This document shows, piece after piece, positions 16,985 to 26,500 of a stretch of DNA of 64,000 bases (the first letter of the stretch is position 1; the number at the start of each line of letters is the position of its first letter). The position numbers and the translations under genes are program-made. The DNA comes from Prevotellaceae bacterium UBA3627 (lineage in GTDB: Bacteria; Bacteroidota; Bacteroidia; Bacteroidales; Bacteroidaceae): contig DFLE01000057.1 in the NCBI GenBank assembly GCA_002373375.1, positions 52,029 through 116,028 of the forward strand, written 5' to 3'. The notes under the pieces were generated by a model that saw only the letters and a program-made list of their open reading frames with translations, was not told the DNA's origin and searched no databases.

Positions 16985-18703
16985 CTACTTCTTTATTATC
17001 TTTTTACGTTTAATCTTCTTCTGTAACAAAGCCTTGTCCTCCACATCGAGCGGCAGAGCCTTCTGCCACATGGAGAGTGCCTCCTCTGTGAGTCCCAGGC
17101 GGTAGTATATGTCTCCAGCGTGTTCCAGCACCTCGCCGTTAGGCTGTGCATCCACTGTGTCGTTCTCAAGTGCGCGGTCTATGTATATACGCGCCTCGTC
17201 ATACCTGCCCTGCTGATACAGTATCCAGGCGTAGGTGTCAAGGTATGTGGCATTGTTAGCCTCAGCAGTGATGGCACGGTAGCTCATCTTCTCAGCCTTC
17301 TTCAGGTCGCGCTGCTCGCATGAGAGGAAGTAGGCGTAGTTATTGAGTATCATCACCTTGTCGGGGTCATACACCAGACAGCTGTCATATGCCACATAGG
17401 CTTCCTCCGAGCGGTGCAGTTTCTGCAGCAGGTCACCCAACATTCCATAGAGGTCAGACGACACGTTGGCAGGGGTTTCCTTCTTTATGCACCCCACCCC
17501 GCGTCTCAGGGATGACAGTGCATCATCATAATGCTCATTGAGATACTGCGCCAGTCCGAGGTAGTAATACAGCACCGGCTCGTCAGGTATATACTCCGTA
17601 GCCTTGCGGCACTCACGTATCACATTGTCGTCAATGCTGTCCTGCCACATTATCTGGACGAGTTGCAGGCGTGCAGCTATATTCTCCGGTGATATGCTCA
17701 GCACCTTCTCCCATGCAGACCGCAGCGTGTCGGCATGTGCATTCTTCAATACAAGGTAGGCAGCTCTCATCTCTGCCACCTCCGACGTGGTTTGCGGCAG
17801 TGTGAGCACACGGTTGAACAGTTCCATTATACGCAGCGAGTCACCGCCGTTCTGCTCACTGTCCTGCACCCAGTTACGCAACAGTGTGACGCGCAGCTGT
17901 GGTTCCGTGGAAGGGTTTACGAGCATCTTGTAGAGTATGCTGTCTGCCGCTGCCACATTACCGTGTGCACGGTGGTAGTCCATCAGCGACATCTGTCCCT
18001 TGGCATTTGTAGGCTCCTCCCTCATCACACGTTCAAATACCTGCAGAGCCTCCTCACTCTTGCCGTTGCCCTGCAGCCAGTTACCCATCATCACCTGCAG
18101 GTTCATATCGTTAGGATGGGCATCGGTAAGGCTTTTCAGTTCCTTGTAGGCTCCCTCCTGGTTACCGTTCAGCGAGTGCACCTGCATCTTAGCCAATGTT
18201 ATCTCCTCGCTCTGTCCCTCGCGTGTCTCCAGTCTGTCAAGTGTCTCGAGCAGCTTGGGATAGTCACGCTGACGCTCATAGATACGTATCAGTATGTCAA
18301 GGTACTCCGTGCGGTCGGCGTATGCCCTTGACAGTTGCTCATATACCGTCGTTGCCTCATCTATACGGTTGCGGTACAGATATGTCTGCGCCAGTCTCTC
18401 GGCAAACTCGCTGTTGTCTGGCTCCCGGTCCACGGCGGCGCGCAGGTATTGCAGTCCGAGGGTGTCACGGTCAAGTGCCAGATAGAACACGCCGAGCGCA
18501 TAGTTAGTCTCTGCTGCATCGGGTTTCAGGTCATGGCAGCGTCTGAAGAGCTCAAGGGCTACCGCATAGTTGCCCAGGTCCTGTTGCCTTACCGCCTCTA
18601 TATACAGATATCTGTATCTCTTGTCTGTAGTGTCATCATTGGCAGTGGCGTTGACGGCGACGCAGCCCAGTATCAGGAGTAATATTATTGCTATTCGTTG
18701 CAT
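16985..18703 (-). CDS. secreted tetratricopeptide repeat protein
   Basis: A 572-residue protein with a signal peptide (MQRIAIILLLILGCVAVNA) and about ten TPR-like helical hairpins from residue 27 to near the C-terminus, for example YALGVFYLALDRDTLGLQYLRAAVDREPD-type units and YYYLGLAQYLNEHYDDALSSL. The C-terminus is Lys/Ile-rich (KKIKRKKIIKK). TPRs mediate protein contacts; a periplasmic scaffold role fits its place between dut and the DUF4292/EnvC genes, a conserved Bacteroidales cluster. The start is 31 bp after the dut stop. There are no enzymatic motifs, and specific partners are unknown. Confidence 0.9.
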   Translation of the reverse strand: MQRIAIILLLILGCVAVNATANDDTTDKRYRYLYIEAVRQQDLGNYAVALELFRRCHDLKPDAAETNYALGVFYLALDRDTLGLQYLRAAVDREPDNSEFAERLAQTYLYRNRIDEATTVYEQLSRAYADRTEYLDILIRIYERQRDYPKLLETLDRLETREGQSEEITLAKMQVHSLNGNQEGAYKELKSLTDAHPNDMNLQVMMGNWLQGNGKSEEALQVFERVMREEPTNAKGQMSLMDYHRAHGNVAAADSILYKMLVNPSTEPQLRVTLLRNWVQDSEQNGGDSLRIMELFNRVLTLPQTTSEVAEMRAAYLVLKNAHADTLRSAWEKVLSISPENIAARLQLVQIMWQDSIDDNVIRECRKATEYIPDEPVLYYYLGLAQYLNEHYDDALSSLRRGVGCIKKETPANVSSDLYGMLGDLLQKLHRSEEAYVAYDSCLVYDPDKVMILNNYAYFLSCEQRDLKKAEKMSYRAITAEANNATYLDTYAWILYQQGRYDEARIYIDRALENDTVDAQPNGEVLEHAGDIYYRLGLTEEALSMWQKALPLDVEDKALLQKKIKRKKIIKK

Positions 18704-18734
18704 TTCACGTATCCTTTCAGTCTCTCATCCACGA

Positions 18735-19172
18735 TTACTTCACTCCGGTATGTCCGTATCCGCCCTCGCCGCGCTCTGTCTCGTCAAGGGTGTCCACAGT
18801 CTGCAGCACTGCCTGCTCATACTTTGCTATGACCATCTGTGCCACGCGCTCACCGGGATTTACCACGAAGTCCTCGTTAGAGAGATTAACCAGCACCACA
18901 CCTATCTCGCCGCGATAGTCAGCGTCGATGGTGCCTGGGGTATTGAGCACGGTGATACCATGCTTCAGTGCCAAGCCCGAACGTGGTCTTACCTGTGCCT
19001 CATATCCCTGTGGCAGGGCAATATGAAGGCCTGTGGGTATAAGCCTGCGCTCAAGCGGCTTAAGCGTCACCGGCTGCTCTATATCGGCACGCAGATCCAT
19101 GCCGGCGCTCTGTTCTGTTGCGTATGCTGGTAAAGGTTGCTTTCCTTTGTTAATTACTTTTACCTGAATCAT
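18735..19172 (-). CDS. dut: dUTP diphosphatase
   Basis: Hydrolyses dUTP to dUMP and pyrophosphate, limiting uracil in DNA and supplying dUMP for thymidylate. The 145-residue trimeric-type dUTPase has all five motifs in order: [27 protein letters not shown] with the catalytic aspartate, GERVAQMV, and the C-terminal [10 protein letters not shown] arm that closes over the substrate. Length is standard. It is the first gene of the dut-TPR-DUF4292-EnvC operon, with a -7 box about 40 bp upstream. Confidence 0.97.
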   Translation of the reverse strand: MIQVKVINKGKQPLPAYATEQSAGMDLRADIEQPVTLKPLERRLIPTGLHIALPQGYEAQVRPRSGLALKHGITVLNTPGTIDADYRGEIGVVLVNLSNEDFVVNPGERVAQMVIAKYEQAVLQTVDTLDETERGEGGYGHTGVK

Positions 19173-19211
19173 AGTGAATATAAATTGCTATTATAATGAT
19201 TGTTAAGAGTG

Positions 19212-19219
19212 CAAAATTA
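19212..19219 (-). promoter_or_regulatory. -7 promoter box for the dut operon
   Basis: Minus-strand TAATTTTG, 39 bp before the dut ATG. A clear -33 box was not found. Confidence 0.5.
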
Positions 19220-19246
19220 CAAAAAATATATCACATCAGAAAAGAA

Positions 19247-19288
19247 AAAAGGAAATTATGGTTGTATTTTAACCTTAATTTCCTTTTC
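19247..19288 (-). terminator. terminator downstream of dprA
   Basis: A nearly perfect long hairpin: AAAAGGAAATTAtGGTT pairs with AACCtTAATTTCCTTTT around a short loop, 8 bp past the dprA stop, with T-rich flank on the minus strand. Confidence 0.8.
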
Positions 19289-19295
19289 TTGCGGT

Positions 19296-20429
19296 TTATC
19301 TGATAAAATGATATGTATTTCCCGGCATTGTCCTTATTATTCCACGCATCTCAAGCGAGAAGAGCGTGGAGTGCAACACTGACACCGGCAGGGTGGTAAT
19401 CGCGAGTAATTCGCTGAGGGGCAGGTCGCCGCTCTGACGCAACGCATCGGCAATCTTCTGCTCGTCACTGCTCAGGTTGTTAAACAGTGAGCGCTCTATG
19501 CCGTCCTTACGTGCCTGCTGCAGTTTCGTCTGCTGTTCCCAGTTCATCATGGAGACTATGTCTTGCGCTGATGACACGAGCTGGGCTTTCTGGTCGCGTA
19601 TCATATTGTTACACCCGGCACTGTAAGGGGCGCCGACCGGACCGGGTATGGCATACACCTCGCGGCCGTAGTCTTGTGCTATGCGTGCCGTCACCAGTCC
19701 TCCGCCGTGTGACGCGCTCTCCACCACAAGCGTAGCGTCTGTCAGTCCGGCTATGATACGGTTACGCTGCAGGAAGTTACGTGCTTCCGGACGTGTGCCG
19801 TGCACATACTCTGTTATAACTGCTCCGCCGTGCTCCGTCATCCTGTTGGCATCATTACGGTGCAGGGCTGGGTATAGGGTGTCATGCCCGTGTGCCACTA
19901 CACCCACGGTGACAATGTCCTCGTTTAACGCTGCACGGTGTGCACAGATGTCAACACCGTATGCCAGACCGCTCACTATACGCACCGAGGGACACAGTTC
20001 CTTGAGGTCGTGCATGATACTTTCTATCACGTCCTTGCCGTACGAGGTGCATTTCCTCGTACCCACCACGGCAAGTGTGCACTGCGCGTTAAGGTCTGTC
20101 TTTCCCTTGGTATATAGCACCAACGGGGCATCATGGCAGCTGCGCAGACGCTCAGGGTAGTCCTTGTCTGATATCATTATGATGCCCACGCCATTATCAG
20201 CGGCCCACTGTTGTTCCTGCTGTGCCCTCCCGACGAACGGAGCCATGTCCGAGGCCATAACGTCGCACAGCTTGTCCGTAGCCTCCGGCACTATGCTGCG
20301 TATGTCCTTACGGTTCTCCATGACAGCGAGAGCCGAGCCAGCGGCCTCATAGAGCGTCATAGCGTCAGTGAGGCCGAGTCGTCCCGTGGCAAGCAAGGAC
20401 AGCGTTATGGCTGCGGTCTGTTCTGTCAT
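19296..20429 (-). CDS. dprA: DNA processing protein DprA
   Basis: DprA binds incoming single-stranded DNA during natural transformation and loads RecA; it is also widespread in non-competent bacteria. The 377-residue protein has an N-terminal helical/SAM-like region (1-95), then the Rossmann-fold DprA domain with VGTRKCTSYG, SGLAYGVDICAH, the ssDNA-contact stretch FLQRNRIIAGL and SGGGLVTA-like SHGGGLVTARIA, followed by PGPVGAPYSAGCNNMI. A C-terminal winged-helix (about 310-377, DLPLSELLAITTLPVSVL) is also present. It sits 6 bp before an M28 peptidase stop codon and is likely co-transcribed with it. The identification is firm. Confidence 0.95.
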   Translation of the reverse strand: MTEQTAAITLSLLATGRLGLTDAMTLYEAAGSALAVMENRKDIRSIVPEATDKLCDVMASDMAPFVGRAQQEQQWAADNGVGIIMISDKDYPERLRSCHDAPLVLYTKGKTDLNAQCTLAVVGTRKCTSYGKDVIESIMHDLKELCPSVRIVSGLAYGVDICAHRAALNEDIVTVGVVAHGHDTLYPALHRNDANRMTEHGGAVITEYVHGTRPEARNFLQRNRIIAGLTDATLVVESASHGGGLVTARIAQDYGREVYAIPGPVGAPYSAGCNNMIRDQKAQLVSSAQDIVSMMNWEQQTKLQQARKDGIERSLFNNLSSDEQKIADALRQSGDLPLSELLAITTLPVSVLHSTLFSLEMRGIIRTMPGNTYHFIR

Positions 20430-20435
20430 CTTTAC

Positions 20436-21413
20436 TTAACGTCGGGTATAGAGATACTGTATCACTGTCTGTCCCACAGCCTTCAGGGTAGCCTTGTCAA
20501 GGTGCTGCATATCATCGTTGACTGTATGCCATGTCGGACCAAACCCGCTCTGCTCACAGTCAGGATAGTAAGGTATGATATCGATGGTAGGTATGCCTGC
20601 ATCTATCAGCGGCTTATGGTCATCAGTGATGGTGCCGCCGGTCTGTCGCGTAAAGAATGAGCCGTAGCCTGCATCCTCAGCCGACTGCCACACTGCATCG
20701 ACAATGTTCTGCGCATAATGCTTTGAGAAACCCTCCTGATAGAAACATGCGCCCTGTCCGCCTACCATGTCGAGCAGTATGCCGTGCTCGTATGCTGCAG
20801 GCAAGTTCTTTGCAAAATGCTGTGCACCGAGAGCCCATGACTTCTCATCCTCTATACCTGACCACTGCGGAGCGCCATAGTCCTCTGCATCAAAGCATAC
20901 GAAGACTATGTCATAAGGCAGTTTCACACTGTCTTCCTGTATCACGCGTGCCAGCTCAAGCATCACAGCTACGCCGCTGGCAGCATCATTGGCTGCCATC
21001 ACAGGCTTGCGCCAGTTAGTACTGTCAGGGTCGTTGTCCGCCCACGGACGGCTGTCCCAGTGTGCGCAGATTATCATTTTGCGCTTGGCAGCCTTGTTTA
21101 TGCTTGCTATGATGTTTGTGGAATGTAACGTCGTACCGTCCCATCCTTTCAGATCTGCCTTCTGCAGGGTAACGTCACAACCATACTGCTTGAACTTGTC
21201 AACAATCCATGCACCACACTTCTCATGTGCCTCGCTGTTCATGGTACGAGGACCAAACTCACACTGCTTCGCACATAATGCGAGAGCGGAATCCTCGTTA
21301 AACGTCGGTCCCACGAGTATCGGCTCATCATCAGCTGTAACAGCCTGCTTCTGTTTGCTGCCGCATGACACCAAGGCCATTGCCAGCATCAAGTATAATA
21401 ACGTATTTCTCAT
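20436..21413 (-). CDS. M28 family metallopeptidase / glutaminyl cyclase-like lipoprotein
   Basis: A 325-residue predicted lipoprotein; the lipobox is LVSCGS near residue 18. The M28 core shows zinc-binding and neighbouring motifs HWDSRPWAD, NDAASGVAVMLELAR, DAEDYG, and the late DHKPLIDAGIPTIDII. This pattern, and the length of about 320 residues, match bacterial proteins annotated as M28 peptidases that are close to glutaminyl-peptide cyclotransferases. Either aminopeptidase or N-terminal glutamine cyclase activity is possible. In Bacteroidetes a Gln-cyclase could act on exported proteins after signal cleavage. It lies 18 bp from the membrane AraC gene upstream and 6 bp from dprA. Confidence 0.85.
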   Translation of the reverse strand: MRNTLLYLMLAMALVSCGSKQKQAVTADDEPILVGPTFNEDSALALCAKQCEFGPRTMNSEAHEKCGAWIVDKFKQYGCDVTLQKADLKGWDGTTLHSTNIIASINKAAKRKMIICAHWDSRPWADNDPDSTNWRKPVMAANDAASGVAVMLELARVIQEDSVKLPYDIVFVCFDAEDYGAPQWSGIEDEKSWALGAQHFAKNLPAAYEHGILLDMVGGQGACFYQEGFSKHYAQNIVDAVWQSAEDAGYGSFFTRQTGGTITDDHKPLIDAGIPTIDIIPYYPDCEQSGFGPTWHTVNDDMQHLDKATLKAVGQTVIQYLYTRR

Positions 21414-21431
21414 ATCATTGTCTATCTTTTA

Positions 21432-22547
21432 TCATTCTTTTTGTACTCCTACACTCACCTGGTAGTCAGCCGGCGACATGCCCACCACCTCCTTGAACTT
21501 CTTGTGGAAATAGCTGCGGTCGTTGAATCCACAGTGCTGTGCTATCGTCTCATTACTCCAGTCCAGATGCTCACACAGTATTCGCTTTGCCTCCTCTATG
21601 CGCAGGTTAGCTATCCACTCACTGTATTTCATGTTGTTACAGCGCAGCCACGCCTTCAACTGATACTGCGGTATGCCTATGCCCTTTGCGGCGTTAGGCA
21701 GCTTCATGCCGTTCCTCAGATACCGATCTTTCTCCAGCCAGCGCTCCACAAGTTGTGTCACTCTCTCCATTGCCTCTGCATCCTCTTCCATTCCGTTCTC
21801 TTCACCCACGGCGTTGGAGAGTTCCTCACTCCGCTCTGCCTCCCTCACCTTTCCCGGTGCAGAGCTGACAGCATAGCTGCAGAAACTGTCAACAAGATAG
21901 AAGATGCCGAAGCAGAAGAACACACCGAATACCGCCAGCCACACACTGTGTATGAATATCAGGGCGGGCACCATCAGCGCCAGAATCACCAGTATGAAGA
22001 CGCTCATCTGCATCCACCTCAGCATATTGTCTTGGTTGCGGTCAAAGTAGTTGTGCAGGGCATTACTCATGGCGCGCACGTTAGTAGCCTGCTTATAGGC
22101 ATAGTATCCCTGCATGCCTGCATAGAGGCATGAGGATATTATCTCTGCATTGCGTATTTCCGTCGTCCCTGCCATCAACGGCTGGCCATCAACGGCAGCG
22201 GCAATACCCATCGCCGCCAGTACAACAATCCATATAACCACACCGATATATTTCTCAACTATAGTAACGCGTCCCTGTTGCTGCAGGTAAAGCACTGCCA
22301 GCGACATCAGCCATGAACATGGAATGAAGAATATGAGGTTTACCATCACAGCCTGCGTAATTCCCAACGTACGCAGTCCCAATGACAATTGTAAAAGGAA
22401 CTGCACACCAAGCAATGCTATACTTACAACCATCAGCCATCGCGACCTGTTCAAAACGGCATTAGTTGCCACCCTTCCGGGCAGCAACAGCAGTTTCATA
22501 GTCAGCAATGCCATAAGCACTATGGCTGTAAATTGCATGTTCCCCAT
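21432..22547 (-). CDS. membrane-anchored AraC family transcriptional regulator
   Basis: A 371-residue protein with about six to seven hydrophobic segments in residues 1-220, a charged linker, and a C-terminal AraC-type double helix-turn-helix. The recognition part includes NETIAQHCGFNDRSYFHKKFKEV followed by GMSPADYQVS. The membrane half probably senses an envelope signal and the C-terminal half binds DNA. The gene diverges from the membrane protein at 22757. The shared gap holds a set of 14-bp repeats, GAAAATTACACACC, in operator-like positions, and the same array recurs at 52.2 kb, so this protein is the leading candidate for the binding factor. Confidence 0.85.
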   Translation of the reverse strand: MGNMQFTAIVLMALLTMKLLLLPGRVATNAVLNRSRWLMVVSIALLGVQFLLQLSLGLRTLGITQAVMVNLIFFIPCSWLMSLAVLYLQQQGRVTIVEKYIGVVIWIVVLAAMGIAAAVDGQPLMAGTTEIRNAEIISSCLYAGMQGYYAYKQATNVRAMSNALHNYFDRNQDNMLRWMQMSVFILVILALMVPALIFIHSVWLAVFGVFFCFGIFYLVDSFCSYAVSSAPGKVREAERSEELSNAVGEENGMEEDAEAMERVTQLVERWLEKDRYLRNGMKLPNAAKGIGIPQYQLKAWLRCNNMKYSEWIANLRIEEAKRILCEHLDWSNETIAQHCGFNDRSYFHKKFKEVVGMSPADYQVSVGVQKE

Positions 22548-22590
22548 TAAAAAAATGTATCTTTTTTCCTTTTTTTCTCTAAAACTCCTA

Positions 22591-22598
22591 CAAAGGTA
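22591..22598 (-). promoter_or_regulatory. -7 box for the membrane AraC gene
   Basis: Minus-strand TACCTTTG, 43 bp before the ATG. The nearest operator-like repeat (22629-22643) begins 30 bp upstream of it, which would fit autoregulation. Confidence 0.55.
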
Positions 22599-22628
22599 CT
22601 GTTTTTCTTTGAGATACGAAAGAAAAAA

Positions 22629-22700
22629 GGTGTGTAAATTTTCGGAAATTTACACACCTTATTGTCGAAAATTACACACCATTGTTGAAAATTACACACC
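22629..22700 (+). promoter_or_regulatory. operator array: one inverted and three direct GAAAATTACACACC repeats
   Basis: Direct copies lie at 22645-22658 (GAAATTTACACACC), 22667-22680 and 22687-22700 (both GAAAATTACACACC); an inverted copy lies at 22629-22643. Steps from the promoter outward are 20 and 22 bp, about two helical turns. The last copy ends 19 bp before the -7 box TACCTTTG at 22720. The same layout is present on the minus strand at 52149-52227. Confidence 0.8.
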
Positions 22701-22719
22701 TTATTCCATGAAAAAATTA

Positions 22720-22727
22720 TACCTTTG
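22720..22727 (+). promoter_or_regulatory. -7 box for the 22757 membrane protein gene
   Basis: TACCTTTG. It overlaps the longer frame that starts at GTG 22730 closely enough to rule that start out, so ATG 22757 is chosen. No TTTG is present at -33; the repeat array occupies that position, as expected of an activator-dependent promoter. Confidence 0.7.
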
Positions 22728-22756
22728 CAGTGAAATTCTGGAATACACCTATAAAA

Positions 22757-23539
22757 ATGGAACTTCAACTTTATCAAACTGTGCTTTATCTTGCGGGAGC
22801 AGTCAACATCATGATTGCCTTCGTATTGTTGCATAACAACTATATGTATCGCAACTATGACATATACCTGCGCTCACGACGTTTCATAGCTCTCAACTAT
22901 GTCATCTTCGGCATAGGCTTCTGCATACACGCCTATTACCAGCTGCGCACCGCGTGTCCCGTAGTGGCGTCGGCACTCTCAGTGTCATACTTCCATTCAG
23001 GCGGCGTGCTCTTCGGTTGGAGCCACATCTCACTGATGCGTCCCCAGTACCTTACGAGGAAGATAGCAGTGCGCGACCTTTCCATCCTTGCCCTCGGCCT
23101 CATCTGTTACTGGACGGCAGTGGCCAACTATGAGATGCGCATTGTGCCTAATGAACTGTTCATACTTACCTGCACCTTCAGCATGTTCTTCGCACATGCC
23201 CTGTTTATAACATACACCTTCTACCGCACCTACTTCTCCGTGCGTCGCAGCCTTGAGCAGATGCCGGTAAACGACGGTGCGCCTAAGTGGTGGACATTAG
23301 AGACCAAGCGCACGGTGCTTGCCAGCCACCACTCTTTCGTCATAGGCTGCCATCTCATCGTGGGATTCGGCATAGGCAGCATAGTCATCACGGCTTGCTT
23401 CCCTCATGACATTATGCCTTTCACCGCACTCATGGCGGCAGGCATCTGCGTGTTCTGCTTCTTGTTCTACTCCGTAGCCGAATACGGCAACGCCATAGAG
23501 TCGGCAACCAATGCGGCAGAGGATGTCATGACAAGATAG
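22757..23539 (+). CDS. multi-span membrane protein of unknown function
   Basis: A 260-residue protein with about seven hydrophobic segments (roughly 6-25, 46-62, 75-95, 103-122, 133-155, 200-220, 228-248). It ends in a short cytoplasmic tail, AESATNAAEDVMTR-like. No enzyme motif is visible. Its layout resembles the membrane half of the divergent AraC regulator and of other Bacteroidales membrane-bound regulators, but with no output domain. It could be a sensor partner, but this is inference. A frame extension to GTG 22730 is rejected because of the promoter box at 22720. The giant surface-protein gene starts 37 bp downstream with no promoter of its own visible, so the two may be co-expressed. 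Confidence 0.75.
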   Translation: MELQLYQTVLYLAGAVNIMIAFVLLHNNYMYRNYDIYLRSRRFIALNYVIFGIGFCIHAYYQLRTACPVVASALSVSYFHSGGVLFGWSHISLMRPQYLTRKIAVRDLSILALGLICYWTAVANYEMRIVPNELFILTCTFSMFFAHALFITYTFYRTYFSVRRSLEQMPVNDGAPKWWTLETKRTVLASHHSFVIGCHLIVGFGIGSIVITACFPHDIMPFTALMAAGICVFCFLFYSVAEYGNAIESATNAAEDVMTR

Positions 23540-23575
23540 CTAAAAGGATAATATATACCAAATAACAAATAACAA

Positions 23576-26500
23576 ATGCAACAAAGAAACTTTTTTCTCA
23601 CACTGCTCATGGCAACAGTCATGATGGTGTTAAGCCCGCAGATTATGCGGGCAGCGGTGGAAACTGTTACTGTTGGCGAGGGAACGTCATCGAGTAATGA
23701 CATTCCCTATGGCAACTTATACAAGAACAGTACCTCGCAGATGCTCTACGCTGCCGATGAAATCGGCAAAAAAAGCATAATCCAGAGGTATGCCGATGGT
23801 GAGTGGATTATCCCTACCAGTGCCTGCTCCCACCAATTGATAGAGCATGCAGCTGCGCCTAATACCTGCGGTGATGACGGCAATACACTTTACTACGAGT
23901 GCAGCATCTGCCACCATTACTTCAGCGATGCCGCCGCCGAGAACGAGATGGAGGAAAACAGCTGGGTGATTCCTGCTGATCCATCGCAACATGAGTTTAC
24001 TGGCAATTACGACAACAACGGATTCGGTCAGTGCGCCGTATGTAACAAGGCCCTATACAACATATATATGCCTGCAGAATACGACGATGAGGAGAACTGC
24101 TTCCATATTTATAATGTCGGCCAGCTCTACTGGTTTGCTGACAAGGTAAACAATGGAACTCTTTCTGATGAAGGCTATCCGTTTAATGCAGAAGTGTATG
24201 GCGACCTAGTTGTCAACAGCAATGTCCTGACCAACGAAGGAGAGCTGAACGGCGACGGCAGTAACTTCCTTGCGTGGACTCCGATAGACAACTACCAAGG
24301 CATATTCAATGGAGCTGGTCATACAATCAAAGGTCTGTACGGTGGTGTGGGACTTTTCAACAATAACAATGGTACTGTCACTCGGATTTACATCGAGGAC
24401 AGCTATTTTGAAGGAGACATTACAGTCGGCGGCATTGTGGCTTATAATGCCGGCACCGTAGAGAACAGCCTCAGCCTTGCCACTGTGAAGGGAAACAGCA
24501 ATGTTGGTGGTTTAGTAGGTTTCAATGCCGGCAACGGTGTTGTTAAGAATTGCTATAGCCGTGCCACGGTGAAGGCTGAAACAACTGATGCGACCAGATC
24601 TGGCAAAGTAGTAGGATATAATGAAGGCACCCTTGCCAACTGCTACTACCTCAGCGATGTGGCAGACAAGCAGGAGACAGAACATCCTACTGTAATCAGC
24701 AAGACCGCTGAGCAGTTTGCCAGCGGTGAAGTGGCATGGCTGCTCAACGGCGAGAAGGTGGACGAAACCTCTGTATGGGGCCAGTGCCTGGGCAATGATT
24801 ATGCGCCTGCCGAGGTTTTCCCAAGGCCAACAACTTTGTATTCTGTATGGAAAGGCTATATGTGTTTCGACGACTCGCTGCAGTATGCCAACCACAATCT
24901 GCATGCAGAGCCAAACCACGACCATGTGTATGGCAACGGCATCTGCGAGGTCTGCGGTGCATACCAGACACCTGAGAGCCAGACAACAGGCGGTGTGCTG
25001 ACATTCGACATTGCCAACTATGGCAACGCACTCTATGTAGCTAAGTACACCAACGAGGGCAACACTTGTGCTGCACGCCTTGTGGTTCCTAAGGTGATGA
25101 TGACAGGCTCTGATGCATATATGAAAATCAGCAATGGTACGTTGACGCTCGACCTCAACGGCGACACGCTGACTACTAACAACTCTCAGGTAATTCTCGT
25201 TGCTGGCGGCGACGTGACCATTCACGACAGCAGTACAAACGGCACAGGAGCCGTAATCAACGGCAGTTCACATGGAGTGAATGCCCAAAGTGGTTCGCTA
25301 ACCATCACAGGTGGTACCTTTATAGGTAGTGGCTTTGCCGTGCTGACATCATCGTCATGCACATCTCTCGCCATCAGCGGCGGTAAGTACTATGCAACGA
25401 GTGGACCTTCCCGCCTTTATACACCTGGCAAGTCTGCATTGGCACCAGACTACTCTTACTACAACCTTCGCACAGGCGAGGAACTGAAAGACTATACCAA
25501 TATGCCTATATTCGCAGAACTATCCACTGATACCGTTATCGTGAAACAGGCATCAGTCAAGGCAGTGCTGACGAAGAATGGTGAAGATACCAACTACTAT
25601 AGCTTCAACACCGCCTTTACGGCAGCGCAGCAGTGCACTGCTGATGACAATGCTATGCTGAAACTGATGAAGAACTACACTATACCGAATGGTTATAATG
25701 CATACATCACACTTTCAAGCGGTACGTTCACCCTTGACCTTAACGGCGACACCATCAGCAACACCAATCAGACAACAATACTTGTAAGCGGTGCTAACCT
25801 GACCATCACTGACAGCAGCAAAGGCCAAAATGGTGCGCTGATTAATTCTGGCTCGTATGCAGTTAACATTACAGGCGGTTCGCTCACAGTCCTTGCCGGT
25901 AACCTCATTGCACGCAACACGGCACCGGCATTGAATGTTGGTTCATCATCCCCGACAGTGTCGCTCAAGGGCGGCAAGTACATGTCGAACAATACATACG
26001 GCTACAGAGTTTATGCCTATGGCAAGTCATTGCTTGCACCTGACTATTCATACTATAACCTACGCACCGATGAAGAACTAAATGATATCACCAGCGGATA
26101 CCTCAAAATGAGCAATATTGCAGATACTTTGATTGTGAAACAGGCATCAGTCAAGGCAGTGCTGACGAAGGGCGGCGAGGACACTAACTACTATGACTTC
26201 AACAGTGCCTTTGCGGCAGCGCAGCAGTGCACGGCTGATGACAATGCTACGCTGAAGCTGATGAAGAACCGCACGATGCCTTCAAGCGAGGGATACATCA
26301 CACTTTCAAGCGGTACGTTCACCCTTGACCTCAATGGTGACACCATCAGAAACTCTAACAGCCAGACAATACTCGTCAACGGCGCCAACCTGACCATTAC
26401 AGACAGCAGCGAGGGGCAGAAGGGTGCACTGATTAGTACCAGCTCGTATGCGGTGAATGCCACAAGCGGTTCTCTCATCATCACCGGCGGCACATTCGTG

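Noticed and set aside
22547..22834. Minus-strand reading frame of 95 codons across the operator array, rich in VCNFQQW/VCKFPK-like repeats
   Set aside because: It is only the translation of the repeated operator sequence and overlaps two promoters; no start context or homology.
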